From contig NC_134456.1 of NCBI RefSeq assembly GCF_047948215.1, positions 195,345,034-195,409,033 of the forward strand: a stretch of 64,000 nt of DNA, read 5' to 3'. This stretch comes from Lycorma delicatula. Lineage: Eukaryota; Arthropoda; Insecta; Hemiptera; Fulgoridae. A program made the position numbers and the translations under genes. Below are positions 24,046 through 38,333 of the stretch, in pieces. Positions within the stretch are counted from its first letter, which is position 1, and each line of letters opens with the position of its first letter. The notes under the pieces were generated by a model. That model did not search any database, was not told the DNA's origin, and saw only the letters and a program-made list of their open reading frames with translations.

Positions 24046-24270
24046 ATGTACAGAGACGGGGTGGATTTAGAAGCAGTTAGAACACTGTTAGAAAATGGAA
24101 AAAGAAAGAGGGTGTGGTGGAATTATAATGCTGAGGATGTAAACAGTAACTGTCAAGTTATTGTTACACCTCCTGGTCTTCCAACACCACAGCCATCTGA
24201 CTCAGAAAGTGATGATTCAGATTTACCCTTACGCAAACGTGTTTGTCGTTACAATTGTGAATTAGCTAAA
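24046..24270 (+). CDS. cbt: cabut-like KLF transcription factor, coding exon 2
   Basis: Seventy-five codons (residues 17-91) lie between a TTTTAG acceptor and a perfect GTAAGT donor, phase 0 at both ends. It opens MYRDGVDLEAVRTLLENGKR. The helix DLEAVRTLLENG sits where vertebrate TIEG proteins carry EAVEALMSM, the Sin3-interacting repression helix, so a similar corepressor contact is inferred. A Pro-rich TPPGLPTPQPS motif and an acidic Ser/Asp cluster (SESDDSDLPLRKR) follow. Because the exon begins with ATG in frame, a transcript with another first exon could start here. Confidence 0.88.
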
Positions 24271-25512
24271 GTAAGTATAATTTGTTAAATTGCATGTCTA
24301 TAAATGATTGATTACAATTCATTAATATAAGCATTAATAATTTTATAAATCTTATCTGTTTATTAAGTGATTATATGATTTTTTTATTTGTGATAACATT
24401 GTACTGATATGAATAAATTTGAATATGCAAATAAATAAATTTAGATCCTCTCATTGGAGATAATTAAAATATTATTTATTTCATTAATATTAAAATATTT
24501 TATCATTATTTAAAATATTTTTTATTTAAGTGTTGAATTATAATTGAAAATTTAATAACATATGTGGTATAAATTCATTAATCTGGACTATCAGTTAATC
24601 CAGACTAATCTGAGTTGATCATGTTAAATTTGTAACAATTTTGAGACAAACACAAAAATTATTCGTTTATAGAAGCCCATTGTTTGGTATATTGAAATTT
24701 ATTGTTGAAGAATGCATTTTCTGAAAATTGCTGATTTACTACTCCATAAATTTTACAGAGAAGTAATTTATCTGCTTTTTGTAAATTTAGTTTAAATAAA
24801 TTAAAAAAATATACCATAATTAAGAAACTAATAAATTTATAATTCAAATTCTATAAGTGTAAATGAAAACAGTAACATTAATTACGTGCAATTTCAGATT
24901 ATTTGTTTTCAACTAAATTTTATTTAATAAAATTTATGTATATTATAAAATTATATATAAAAAAAATTTCGAAAATTAATTAGTTTATATTGCAATGAAA
25001 TTAGGGTAATATTTTTTAAAATATCTTTCATATTTCACATTCTGTTATGAACATTTATACAACTCTTGAGAATAATTAAAATAAAAAAAAAACAAAGTAA
25101 AATGAAGTTACAGTAGTATATCACAAATATGGTTGATAAAGAATATGACCTGAATTAAAATCAGAATTAGAAAGTGTAACAATAAAATATATATATTTTT
25201 TCATTTTGAATATTGTAATGGATGATTTTCTCATCACAAAGGTAGAATAAGATTATTATAATTAAAAAAGTTATTTAATCAGAACAAAATTACTCAATAA
25301 ACATTTAAATATATGTTCATTATTTACCCTAAAATGATTTTTTTATGGACTTCGATTGGATAAAATTATACTGAACTAAAATAATTATGTATTTTAATTA
25401 GGGTGATGTAATAAATTTTATACAGATCTCAAAATTTAAATTTGTAAATATAAAATACTTTGAATTTTTTCTGGATAGAAAATAATGTTTTTTTTAATTT
25501 TTATTTTTACAG
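24271..25512 (+). other. Intron 2 of the cabut-like gene
   Basis: It starts GTAAGT and ends TTTTTACAG after a T-rich tract. AT-rich, with no recognisable element. Confidence 0.85.
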
Positions 25513-26482
25513 CCGCTGCTTTCAAGTACCCCACCCAGGACGCCAAGTCCAGTTGATGTGATTCTCAAACCGACTCAAGAAGTTATTAGACCGACTGCAG
25601 TACCTGTTTCTGTTATAATGAAAGTCGATAAAGATGGTGTCTGTTCTTCAGGAGTTCAGAGTTTATATAGCAATTCAAATAATTCTGCAGCCAAAATTAA
25701 TGAAAATTATTCAAAAAATATCGATACAAAAGTTGAAAATAATCAACGACAGGTAGCACAGAGAAGTACATTTGAAAGAAGTGTAGAACCTGTCGTTAAA
25801 GGAAGATTTGTACCATCTCAGAATATAGTTAAAAGTTTGAAGTTTAAAATGAGCATTAAAAAGGAAGAGATTTTTGTAAATAACAAGGATACCAACAGAG
25901 AACAAGAAAAAGAAGCCAAAAATTTATCATCCTCACCTCCATTCCCATCTTCAGCTCCTGTCATAGATCAAAATTGCATTGAAAAACGTCTAGCTACAAT
26001 TTCGACTGATAATTCACCACCATCTATACACTCCACCCATAACCACAGTATTAATAATAGTTATGCAACTAATCAAAAGGCAGTTGCAATTGCTCCAAAA
26101 CCTGTGTTTCCTGTTCCTGAGACTGTTATATTGACTGGAACAACCCTGATACCTGTCACCTCATCCAATCATGTCACGGGGTCTTTGATTCCAGTTAGCA
26201 GATCTCAAGCAGGTTCCTTAACAGGATCATTTATTCCTATAAATTCTTCAAATGGGAATTTGATACCGGCGACGCATATTGTCTTGTCACCACCTACAAA
26301 TGCTGAAGTGCAAAAGAAAGCTGTGTGTCCATCTTTTGTACTTTTTACTGCTGGAAATCAACAAATAGAAGAAAAGGAACAAGGAGATGTAAGGAGAAGA
26401 ATCTTTGAATGTGATTTTGAAGGATGTGGGAAGAATTACTTCAAGTCGTCTCACCTTAAGGCTCACGTTAGAACACATACAG
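25513..26482 (+). CDS. cbt: cabut-like KLF transcription factor, coding exon 3 (regulatory region and zinc finger 1)
   Basis: This exon carries residues 92-414 plus the first base of codon 415. It starts [20 protein letters not shown], a Ser/Thr-Pro-rich segment. A long low-complexity region rich in Ser, Asn and Val follows, with [18 protein letters not shown] and GSFIPINSS repeats of an S/T-x-IP motif. [12 protein letters not shown] precedes a basic RRRIFECDF. The first C2H2 finger, [20 protein letters not shown] with the HVRTH end, spans residues 389-413 and is close to KLF10/11 finger 1. The donor GTATTT splits a Gly codon in the finger linker, and the next exon restores TGEKPF. As a nuclear DNA-binding factor it should bind GC or CACCC boxes. 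Confidence 0.95.
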
Positions 26483-28624
<2,142 letters not shown>

Positions 28625-30540
28625 ACTCATTACAAAATATCGTTATGTTAAAAGCGCTTTATTTGTTTAAAATTATGTGTTACCAATTAATGTTGTTATA
28701 GAATTATTATTAAAAATATTTTTAAAAAATATGTTAAAACTGTAAAAATGTTTACTGACCATAAATAATTCAGTTAAAAGGTGTTTGTAATGGAATTGAG
28801 AATAATATGTGTAAATAATTATACAGTCGGTGAAAATAACAAGGATAAAACTAAAATACTTAACTACAATCATTGACAATGAAGGATGATCATGATTTAA
28901 AATATTTTAGGGTTTAAATGCAGATAATATAATTTGTTGTTGAATAAGTTCAACATCTGTATTATTTCATGAAATATTTTTTTTTTACAATTAACATTTC
29001 TTTTTTACGTAAAATTGTATTGAATTTTGACATATTTAAAGAACATGTTACAGAAATTAAGAGTGTAACATGAATATAACACCATTGACTTTTTTTTATT
29101 GAAATTCTGGACTAATTTTAAAATTGTGAAATGTTACAAATTTTTTTTATACTGTTTGTTTTGACTGATTTAACTATTGTATTTATTAGAGATGTTCATA
29201 TAGACTAGATAAAAAATAGATAGATTTGACTGAATTAAAAAATAATTAATAAATGGTAATTAAAATGCAAGATAGGTTAATAACTGAACTTATAAGACTG
29301 CTAATGACATAAACATATAATATTTATATGTACAAAACTGTAAGTTAATGAAATTTTATTGATGTATAGTCTAAATAAATATATATTTTTCAGATATCAA
29401 AATTTATAATACGGTAGGCATACAAACCTTTATTACTTTATTACTCTGAATATTTAAAAATTTAGTTAATTTGTAGACAAATACCATTTTATTGTCTTCC
29501 ACTTTGTGTAACTGACCAAATAAAAAACAATCCATTTTTGTTTTTTTTATACATGGGTTGTACCTGAGTCCACTTTAAACTAGAAATATAGTAGGTAGCT
29601 TTTTGTAGGAAACTGATTACTCTCTACTTTTTAGTTAAAAGACAAGAACTAGCATTTTAACAAATTTAAATATATTTAATGTTAGTGTCTTGAATAATCT
29701 ATGTGATTCTTTAAGATTTCACTTACTACTCTTGTGATAATAAACTTTGAATATAGTCATTTATTTCTTAAGCAATATATAATTTATTTTTTCTTACCAT
29801 TCCATTTTTTAATTTATTTTACTCTGTTGTATATATAAAATTCTATAAATATGATTAACTGGTATAAAAGTTTTATGTTATGCTGCCAATTTAAGTATTT
29901 ATGTTTTGTACTGTTAGATAATTATATTTTTGTTTGTGAATTATAATTAATTTATTTTACTTAATTTAATTTAAATGTGTTTTAGATAATCTATTGTTAA
30001 GTGCTATAAACTGTAAAATAAGGTACTGTTAGTAATACTTGTTCTTAAATAGAAAGATAAAAAAAAGATGTATAAAATGGGATTGATTGGTAGGAGTGTT
30101 TGCTCAATATTTTGATTGACTTTGGTTTTACATCACAGAATAAAATATAAAAATTTATTAAATTAGCTGATTTATAGAAATACGAATATGTAAGACCAAA
30201 AAATAATGCAATAAATTAATACATTGTTTATGGACTGTACTTATTTTAACCTTATTCTCAATTGGTAATAATTATAGATAATTGTGTGTGTATAAGTAAA
30301 AAACAAAAGAATGGTATTTACCAGCTCTATGATGCATGTATAACTAGAGAGATGACTACTCATTGACTGATTCTCTTTCAGCTTCATTTTTAGAGGCACA
30401 CCTTTTAGATGCACTCTTCTCTTCTATTTAACCGCCAAAGAAAAAAGGTTTTATCAAAACACAACAAAACATAGAAAATAAGATTTTTATGTAACAATCA
30501 ATTAGACAGTTATTTATAGTAAATGATCAATTATTCTTAC
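28625..30540 (+). other. 3' untranslated region and downstream DNA of the cabut-like gene
   Basis: Very AT-rich, with several AATAAA candidates after the stop (for example near 29371 and 29740), so the cleavage site cannot be fixed. ATTTA pentamers are common but not informative at this base composition. No other gene is seen. Confidence 0.5.
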
Positions 30541-31220
30541 TTGTTCTTAGTTCAATTTTTGTTGCCTGAGAAGACCCTACGCACAAGCATTAAATTTAAA
30601 CTCGCTCACCACTGTAACTCACGGTATAGGTGCATGGTGCATATGAAAATTAATTAATTAAATAAGTGGATATGTTATCGATCTTTAATTGAGCATAACT
30701 GAAAAACGACTCTACCAATCTTCATAAAATTTTCAAATTCGCAATTTCACATACATAAATATCTAAATATCAAATAATCTAAATTTCAATGAAATTGATC
30801 CAATAGTTTTAGAGATTTTCGAGCCACAAAATTTTTATACACGAATGCAATTTTTGAGATTTATAACCCCAAAATGTTGTACATGAATGGTATTTTTGTA
30901 ATCCTAATACCTCAAAACGCAGAGGAGATCCATTCTCAACCCCCCTCCCCCGATCACACCATGCGAAAGAAAAAATACCTGAAATTGAAAATACTTGTAT
31001 GTTGTCAGTTGTCGACCTTAAAACGTAACTCAGGAACAACTCAACCGATCTTCATTATATTTTCAAAAGGTCCTTTCCTCCCCGTTGAATGTGTCAGCGG
31101 GCAGTATAACAAAAGACAATTGTTAACCGGACCTGTACCTTTACAAAATTCAAATAGTTTATATAACTGTAATCGCGCTCTTCATATTAACGCTAAAATG
31201 TCGAGGACGTTTTAAATTTT
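30541..31220. repeat. Probable mobile-element remnant, class uncertain
   Basis: The stretch is richer in GC than its flanks. Two related phrases, ACTGAAAAACGACTCTACCA with ATCTTCATAAAATTTTCAAA, and ACTCAGGAACAACTCAACCG with ATCTTCATTATATTTTCAAA, lie about 340 bases apart. Such wording is common in insect non-autonomous elements, but no terminus was found. The overlapping open frames on both strands show no domain. Confidence 0.35.
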
Positions 31221-31374
31221 ATTGCAAATTAATTTCCTTTTAAACATAAGGTGATAACAATTATAAAAAACACAGGATAGATGAATCCATTATTTAAAAA
31301 CAGAACTGATATAAAATATCAATTACTTTCAAAAGTTCTTAAGAATAACAAGCATACGTTCCAGACTTTCTAAG

Positions 31375-31450
31375 GATAGTGAGATGCGAAGTGGTTTCCC
31401 GTAGTATTCTTCATCGAGTTGAATATATAGCTGCACATTGTGGCAATAAC
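31375..31450 (+). repeat. Dispersed repeat family G, copy 2
   Basis: GCGAAGTGGTTTCCCGTAGT then ATTCTTCATCGAGTTGAATA and TATAGCTGCACATTGTGGCA parallel the segments at 16812-16890 and 60969-61030. Confidence 0.45.
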
Positions 31451-31739
31451 CGAAATCTAAGTACATGTTAATCTCCACGATTGATACTTTCAATCAATTA
31501 ACCGCAGCTTTTGAGGGTTTTATGAACATCATTACTCTCATAGAAAGCAATTATCAATAGTTGTGTTATTATTTCACGTGAGTTACACGTAAGCAGATGT
31601 TAGGAATACCAGAACAATCAATGTAACCCTTTCTCTGGGAAAAAATGTAAACCAGAATTAGAATTTTAATCCACTAAAATATTTGAAATTTTATTATCAT
31701 TGCGCTTGACAAAACAGAAAAGGTTAATAATTAGGCAAG

Positions 31740-32230
31740 TAAACACGAAAGGTTTTGCGTGTTTTGATCGGGTGACTAATCTAGTTAGGTTGGAAGTAGC
31801 AGAAATGAGTATTTTTCTTTATTTCGGGGTTTAAAGCTAGTTCGCCTCGTGGTGCACCCTGGGTAACGCTAAATGAGCTAGCAGATGCTGGCAGTCGGAC
31901 AAACCAAGAAGGTAGGTTCTCCTGACCACGCAGACACAAGCCTACAGTGTTAAGAATTGTAGGCCATGTCGCTAGATATATCCAACAGTCCTTTTCAGGA
32001 CTTGCCAACAAGAAATCTTGGACCTTCGTTCCGAATTTGCCACAAATAAATTTCTTTTTTCAGTTCATTTCAAAGACAAATTTCAGTTCTTAAATAAATT
32101 TCGTTAAGTTAAAGACAAAGTAATCTGAGATAAAATAAAACTCCCTCGATTTTTACCGTTATTTTGAATAAAGTGGAACTATTACAGATATTTACAGATA
32201 AAATCATTATCAGCCGTTGATTCTTTTTTT
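31740..32230. other. Unassigned stretch, GC-richer in part
   Basis: The segment from about 31740 to 32000 is GC-richer, and open frames occur on the minus strand at 31781-32011 and 32109-32390. I recognise no domain or element. Confidence 0.35.
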
Positions 32231-32239
32231 TTTTAATGT

Positions 32240-32624
32240 GAATTGTTGCTGATATGCTTGGGATAGCTTTTACACTCCAGAATATTGAAATCAACATTTT
32301 TAAACAAGACATGGCGAATTCACTACACAAAGGGGCATTGCGGAGTCTCCGGGATGTAATTGTGAAGCTCCAAACAAGACAATCAGGCATATTAGTGGGG
32401 AATGTGGCCTCATATTTTTACCAGGTAATTGGAGCGACTTCATGAAAGTTGACGACACAGCGCTAACATGGATTGGAAGCCTAGATATTAATATTTAGTT
32501 AGTTTTTATTTGACCCATTGTATTTTTGTTTTATTCATATATTTTCTGTAAATATGTTTTTGTAATCTAAATATGTTTTTGTAATCACTTTGCGTGTATG
32601 CCATACGAATAAATAAATAAATAA
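32240..32624 (+). mobile_element. LINE-like 3' end with (AAAT)n tail
   Basis: A GC-richer stretch is followed by a T-rich 3' region with the repeated phrase AAATATGTTTTTGTAATC. It ends GTATGCCATACGAATAAATAAATAAATAA. A short tandem AAAT tail after a CATACG phrase is typical of 3' ends of several insect non-LTR retrotransposons. No reverse transcriptase is present in the window, so this would be a 5'-truncated copy. The 63-codon frame at 32254-32445 has no known domain. Confidence 0.45.
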
Positions 32625-32706
32625 CTGATTGTTTAAACTTGTATTTAAAATAATAATTTATTTAACAATATAAAACAAATTAAAAACCAGATTAAAATAT
32701 GTTTAC

Positions 32707-32760
32707 TTTCCCGCTATAGCAATATATGATGCTATAACAATTATAGCTATAACGGGAAGG
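32707..32760. repeat. Imperfect inverted repeat
   Basis: TTCCCGCTATAGC near the left and GCTATAACGGGAA near the right pair over 12 of 13 bases, with an AT-rich loop that itself contains ATGCTATAACAATTATAGCT. A DNA hairpin or a transposon terminus are both possible. Confidence 0.6.
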
Positions 32761-33936
32761 TATGTATATATATATTGGTCATAGAAAAATCTAAAAAATT
32801 GGTCTTTTTAAGTTTTGTACCTTAAGGAGACATTTAAAAAAAATTAACAAAAAAGAACAATAGAATTAAATAAATTGTAAATAATCTGCGAAATAAAATT
32901 TTTATTCTAATACTCCCAAAAAATCTATTATTTTCGTCTGACAAATGTATGTTGGCCTGTATTTGGTCTTATAACTCTCGACCCTGCTGACCGTTTTTCT
33001 TCAAAATGTTGGCAAAAATTGGAAAAAGAGGTGGGAGTATTTTGGCCAGAATAAAACTTCAAATCTTTATTGGAACATTTTTTACTAAAATGTTTTTCTT
33101 AACAAAAGTCGAAGTTTTTTAATCAAGATCACAAAATACCAGAAATTGTTATTTAATATTCTACCCTTCCCAAAAAATGACTTCACATATTTTTCTTTTT
33201 CACCTACACCTTGCTTCAGAAAAGGAGTTAACGGAAGTTTTTTTACAATATTTTCTACACCAGTAGAGACCCTCAAACTACTGTAAGATTTTTTGTCCCT
33301 CACACTCCATTGGTCTGTGGAATCAAATATTTTTTTTAATTTAAAAAAAGTATTTTAAATTTAAATCCATCTCGCAAGTTACCCATTGCTTTTAAAATTT
33401 TAAAAAGTTAATTTTTTATAGTCCTACCTTTAGATTTCTTGAAAAAAATTAGCCAAAAATTTCATCCCTTCCTAGATAATTACAACTTTGTTTATACGAA
33501 TTGTTTATTCTTTGTATCTTCGTATTTATTATAAATAAAAAACAGAGCTTAAAATGATTTAACTGAAAAACCTTGATCGGCGTAGCTGGGAAAGTTATGC
33601 AGTTCATTGCTGGCATTTTTAATTACCTAGAATAACTGCTGATGAGTGGGATCTACGTGAACATGTAGTACATAATTTAATTATCCCGACACCGGTACGG
33701 AAGTATTCGTTTGACAAATACAGCGTTTTTTATCTCTTTTTCACAATAACTTATGGGATGCTGTTTAAAAATGTAAACTTTTTTATTCAAAATTCTGCAG
33801 ATAAATTTTAGAATACTGGTACAAAAAATTCTATATTGATTGCAAAATTCGATGGTCTCTTGTTAAAAATTATTTATAATAGGTGTAAAATATATAACTG
33901 AATAGGAAATTAAGAATAATATAATTATATACAGCC
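32761..33936. other. AT-rich intergenic DNA
   Basis: No supported gene. The minus-strand frame at 33085-33303 has no known domain. Confidence 0.45.
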
Positions 33937-34185
33937 TTAAGAAATGAATGGAATTTCATATTTTTGGAGATTATACATAATTCTATGCTCCCCTGCTGAG
34001 AGGAGACAACGAATGTTTCCCACAGAAACAGGGTACTGAATTTTTCTTTTACTGAATTTTTTCATTTCTTGCATCTGCGACGCAGTTAAATCGTGTGAAA
34101 TCCAAACATCACTAATAAGAATTGCTTTTTCTGAGAGTAATGGTGTTCGTAAAGCGCCCAATAGTTCCGGTTGTGGAAGTATCAT
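33937..34185 (-). pseudogene. Possible LINE ORF1-like coding fragment
   Basis: An 82-codon minus-strand frame includes LLSEKAILISDVWISHDLTA, then SQMQEMKKFSKRKIQ. The pattern I-S-x-D-L-T followed by a charged helix resembles the C-terminal part of ORF1-type proteins of insect LINEs, where a VNEDLT-like motif precedes a Lys-rich helix. Codons flanking it are non-coding. The resemblance is weak and no reverse transcriptase lies near it. Confidence 0.3.
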
Positions 34186-34539
34186 TCTTAAAGAAGAATA
34201 TCATTTGGATTTCGGTGCATTTCCATAATAATATGCAGTTATATATTCGACTCGATGAGGAATACAACGGGAAACTACTTCACACCTCACGTTCCTGGGC
34301 AAGCCTGAAACTGGTGCTTGTTATTATGAGAATACCTATTTCACTTCTGAGAGGGGTTAGTATCTCATGCTACGTTCCCTGACAGCTTATGTATTATATG
34401 TACAGCTTAGTAGTATTATATGTACATAAATCACATATTGAGAAAGTGAAAAAAGTTCTATTAAAATCGTTTATGAGAATTTTTCAAAATTTTAATGTAA
34501 TCTTCCGTTAAGTGTCATTAATGTAAATATAGTAAAGTT

Positions 34540-34695
34540 GCCGGTCTCCGTGGCCCGAGTAGTAGCGTCTCGGCCTTTCATCCGGAGGTTCCGGGTTCGA
34601 ATACCAGTCGGGCATAGCACTTTCACTCGCTACAAATCATTCATCTCATCCTCTGAAGCAATACCTAAAGGTGGTCTCAGAGGTTAAAAAAAATG
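34540..34695 (+). mobile_element. SINE family A with 10-bp target-site duplication
   Basis: The plus-strand head GCCGGTCTCCGTGGCCCGAG, TAGTAGCGTCTCGGCC (A box) and GGTTCGAATACC (B box) are intact. The body runs GTCGGGCATAGCACTTTCAC, CTACAAATCATTCATCTCAT. The tail CTCTGAAGCAATACCTAAAG, GTGGTCTCAGAGG ends in an A-run. TAGTAAAGTT flanks it at 34530-34539 and 34696-34705. This is the clearest example of the family. Confidence 0.93.
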
Positions 34696-35076
34696 TAGTA
34701 AAGTTAAGTAAAATGTTATTTTAAAATGTTCACTTACCCCTTTCATAACGATGCTAACACTAACAAAAATTAGAAAATTTCACTACCACAGAAACCATTC
34801 TGTACTGCTTCCAAATTTGTGTAGTGAAAAACTTTGTTAATATTAATACACCTGTGAATATAGATTTGTGTTTCTTATCGTGAAGTTCTGCATTTTTAAT
34901 TAACAATGATCATATTTAAATATAAAGATTTTTGGAAGATTTTTCGCTAAAAGCTTACAATGTTAAATAGCTAGCTATGTTTACTCTTAATTACATTTGC
35001 ACTGCTAATTCTTCATTTTGTTAATCTATTTCATGAATTAAGATGTATGTCGTGTATGTCAGTGCAATAAACCCAA

Positions 35077-35077
35077 T

Positions 35078-35110
<33 letters not shown>
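35077..35110. repeat. (CA)n(TA)n microsatellite
   Basis: A CA run is followed directly by a TA run. Confidence 0.85.
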
Positions 35111-35330
35111 AGGAAGATCAAATTTGTTCAGATATAAAAATAATAAAATAAGAGGTACGTTATTTTGATGCAATCAGAATGGCCTACACTTTGTGATTTA
35201 TAGAGTTGCTCGATAATATCACGTGATCATCAGGCAGCCCCAATGATAACAGCGACAAGGAAAAACAAAATAGATTGTTTGTTCTGTGCCATGTATTCTG
35301 AGGATACACGCAGCTTAAGATATGTGCATG

Positions 35331-35331
<1 letters not shown>

Positions 35332-35391
<60 letters not shown>
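35332..35391. repeat. (CA)n microsatellite
   Basis: About 30 uninterrupted AC dinucleotides. Confidence 0.95.
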
Positions 35392-35392
<1 letters not shown>

Positions 35393-35889
35393 TTGTACGG
35401 TTGAAACAAGCATGCACGTTCGTATCACCCACCCGTACCACGAGTAACAAAACCCTGCTGTCACAGAACTATTAAGAACTTAATACTTCTTAATAGGCAA
35501 GGTTTCCGCTTCGAATTCCTATCAAATGTAGTATCTTTTCACACAATACAAAATTTTCATATCGTATTCCTACAACAAGTTTAAACTTACTTGATAAATT
35601 AATCAATTAAAAAAAAATTGTAGCAAAAAACTTCTTAAATTTAGATTTCACTACTTTACTAAAACTTGGACTGCTTGCGGTAAAAATAGTTAATACTGAA
35701 ATTACGTCGATTAGTATACTGTTAGTAATAATAACACTAACAGAAAAAAAAATTTAATGTTTCTCTAAGAGTGATACCATTTCTTGAATTGCTTTTTTGC
35801 GTACATTACAGATCTGTAAATACAGTTTTTCTATCACTGTTAGTTTTAAATAAATTACGCCTCAAAAAAATTAAGGGAAAATATATTTA

Positions 35890-37030
35890 AAATCTATCTT
35901 TCGATAGTTAAAAGACTATCCTTCTTCATTGCTTTTACAAAATTTTTATTAGTCCTAGCTTGATATGGAGAGGAGGTAAAAATATTTTTTTTGGGTTCAA
36001 CTGAGGGCTCATGAATAATATTTTTCCCATTTGGAGTTAAGTTGTCTCGTTTCTTCCACTCTTTGGTAACACAATCTTTACCTCTAGCTCGGCTGTCCCA
36101 ATCGCAAAGAAAACACAAGTACTTAGTATGTCCTTACTGCATGCCTAACAAAATAGCTATAACTTTCAAATCAATAGCTAATCAACTTTCAACTTTCAAA
36201 TCGTCCAGCTATGTTTTTTTATAATTTATTTTTTCAACAACGTTTTTTATCACATCGTATGTCTCTTTCAAATTAATACCATAAGCGATTGGTATCGAAG
36301 GATATTTGTTACTGCTGTTTAGTAGAACCACTTTTAAACTATACTTGCACGAATCTATGAAAAGGCGCTAGTCCTCAGATTTATGAACTAATCCTAAATT
36401 CAACATAAGCTCATCAATATTTGTGCAATAAACTAAGTTATTTTCATCAATAAAGTACTGAGAAAGTTCTTTTTTTTATTTTGTATTTTTGAAAGCCCGA
36501 AATTTTTGTATTTTTTGAAGTAAATTCCAACCTTGCTGCAGTCTTTCAATTCTAACAGTTCAGCTTGATTTTCTGATAAATTTAAATCCCTAACCAAGTC
36601 ATTTAATTCACCTTGTGATATAAGATGTGGTTTTTTGGAAGATAATTCAAAATCAAAATCATTGTTGTCTTCTTCAGTATGCCTGAATCTTCATCGTTGC
36701 TTTCGAAACATACATTCAGAGACGGCTCAGGAACTAGAATAATTTCACTGTGAGGTACAGGCCTGATCGCAGATTGCAATGAAGAATATTTTACAGTACG
36801 TTTAGATTTTTTAGAAATTCCAGACACACTTGTTAAACAAAAGTAACAATCGGTTACATGTTCGTTTAGTTCACGCCAAAACATAGGTACACCAAATAGC
36901 AAAGCCTTCTGTGTACCTTTCAGCCATCCTCTTAAATAAACAGAACAATTAATGCATGCTATATGAGGAGCCCACGTCTTATCCTGATCACCAATTTTAC
37001 ACTAAAAGTACAAACGATGTGCTTTTTTAA
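35890..37030 (-). pseudogene. Broken gene of a widespread uncharacterised mobile-element-type protein
   Basis: Minus-strand translation, with several frame changes, gives a collinear series. From the 5' side it runs CKIGDQDKTWAPHIACINC; FGVPMFWRELNEHVTDCYFC; SAIRPVPHSEIILVPEP; an acidic stretch; KPHLISQGELNDLVRDLNLS followed by ENQAELL; then after a decayed stretch LKVIAILLGMQ, HTKYLCFLCDWDSRA, and finally a PPLHIKLG and KNFVKAM segment in two frames. I know this series from many near-identical, unnamed, multicopy proteins in arthropods and cnidarians. They have Cys pairs suited to zinc binding and behave like a transposon-encoded gene, but I cannot name the superfamily. The downstream third of the protein is missing. 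Stops and frameshifts show it is dead. Confidence 0.65.
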
Positions 37031-38310
37031 TTAAAGGTGAATGTTTCTCTATTTTATTTTATGGTAAATTCACCACATACATAAAAAAAGCATCCACAAC
37101 ATTTACATAATTTCGAGGCATTATGACACTGCCCTGTTAACAAACTTAAGACAGCAATAAGACTGAACAAAATTAATTCATTCCTAAATCCAGTGCTTAA
37201 TACAAACAACACAGCTGTGTTTTCAACTACGTTGATTTGACCTGCTCAGACATGATTAATCTTGTCCATGAAGGCTCACTCTTCAGTATTAGATATGATG
37301 TCATAATATGCGACTATGATTTAATTCTTTGTCTAATAATGTTTATTTATAGCTTACAAATTACGTTAACAAAGTTAAGCAATAAAAAATGAGCTAAGAA
37401 AATACAATATAGGATCTTAAAATGCTAACTAGACATTGAAAAATGAAAAAAAATTCTTTAATTAAAATTTAAACATTTTTGAAAAATGGTGGGTGATAGA
37501 AAGATTCTGAGTTCACATTCTTTTTCAGCATCAAAAACAGATTAAAACTGCATTGCATGTTAGGAAACAAAAATGATGTTTATCAGTATAATAATAATAA
37601 TATTATTATTGTTATTATTATTATTTTCCAAAATAATATTAGGACAAAAAATTATTGTTAGACGCTAGCTGTAGCAGCTAGTGAGTGAACTTCCAATTTG
37701 ACAAAATTTCGCATATTCTGAATAAATCTATAGTATATTTTAATATGTTTACGGAAGTGGGGGGAATTATTGTTATTATTATTATTCTTTTTTAATTCTA
37801 AAGGACTTGTTCAAACAAAACTATTTAAATAAACATATAAAATCTTAAACTTTTGATGAAATATTTTCTTTTATATTTCAAACTCAATATTTTCCCTACA
37901 GAGAAGCAATTTTTCTTAGTTAACTCTCCCAAGATTTATTTTTTGCGAAAATATAAACAATTTCTGTACGGACTATTTATTTTTAATTTCGAGAGATCAC
38001 TCCTGTTTTCAGTAAAAAAATTATTATACTATGAATTTTATACATTTTTTGGGGTCGTAACAGGTAACACTTTTGTTGATGTAGCGATCGCTTTCAGATA
38101 CGCACAATACTTAACATGTAGTTGGCTAACGCGATTAGAAAGTTCTTGGTATTTACTAAGTGACTAATACATTTATAAACGTTGACTCTACAAATGAAAA
38201 AAATTAGAATAAAATAATTTATGCTCTAGCGGTTACGACGGGTTTAACTTAACCATTCGTTTTTGAATTTTGAAAGTGTGCATCCAGTCCAGTAATGTTA
38301 AGTAGCGTTC
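37031..38310. other. AT-rich intergenic DNA
   Basis: It holds an (ATA)n(ATT)n self-complementary microsatellite at about 37587-37626. The 104-codon frame at 37853-38167 is AT-driven, without domain or splice support. Confidence 0.45.
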
Positions 38311-38333
38311 TTTCATTTGCTACGAAATATTCT

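Noticed and set aside
25711..25905. Minus-strand frames inside cabut exon 3
   Set aside because: They are shadows of the plus-strand exon and have no domain.
30809..31215. Two overlapping frames on opposite strands as a gene pair
   Set aside because: No domain in either, and the stretch reads like mobile-element DNA.
35332..35391. CRISPR-like or Z-DNA array
   Set aside because: It is a plain dinucleotide run with no unique spacers, in a eukaryotic setting.
37853..38167. A 104-codon plus-strand frame
   Set aside because: Phe/Tyr-rich as expected from T-rich DNA, with no homology, splice context or promoter.
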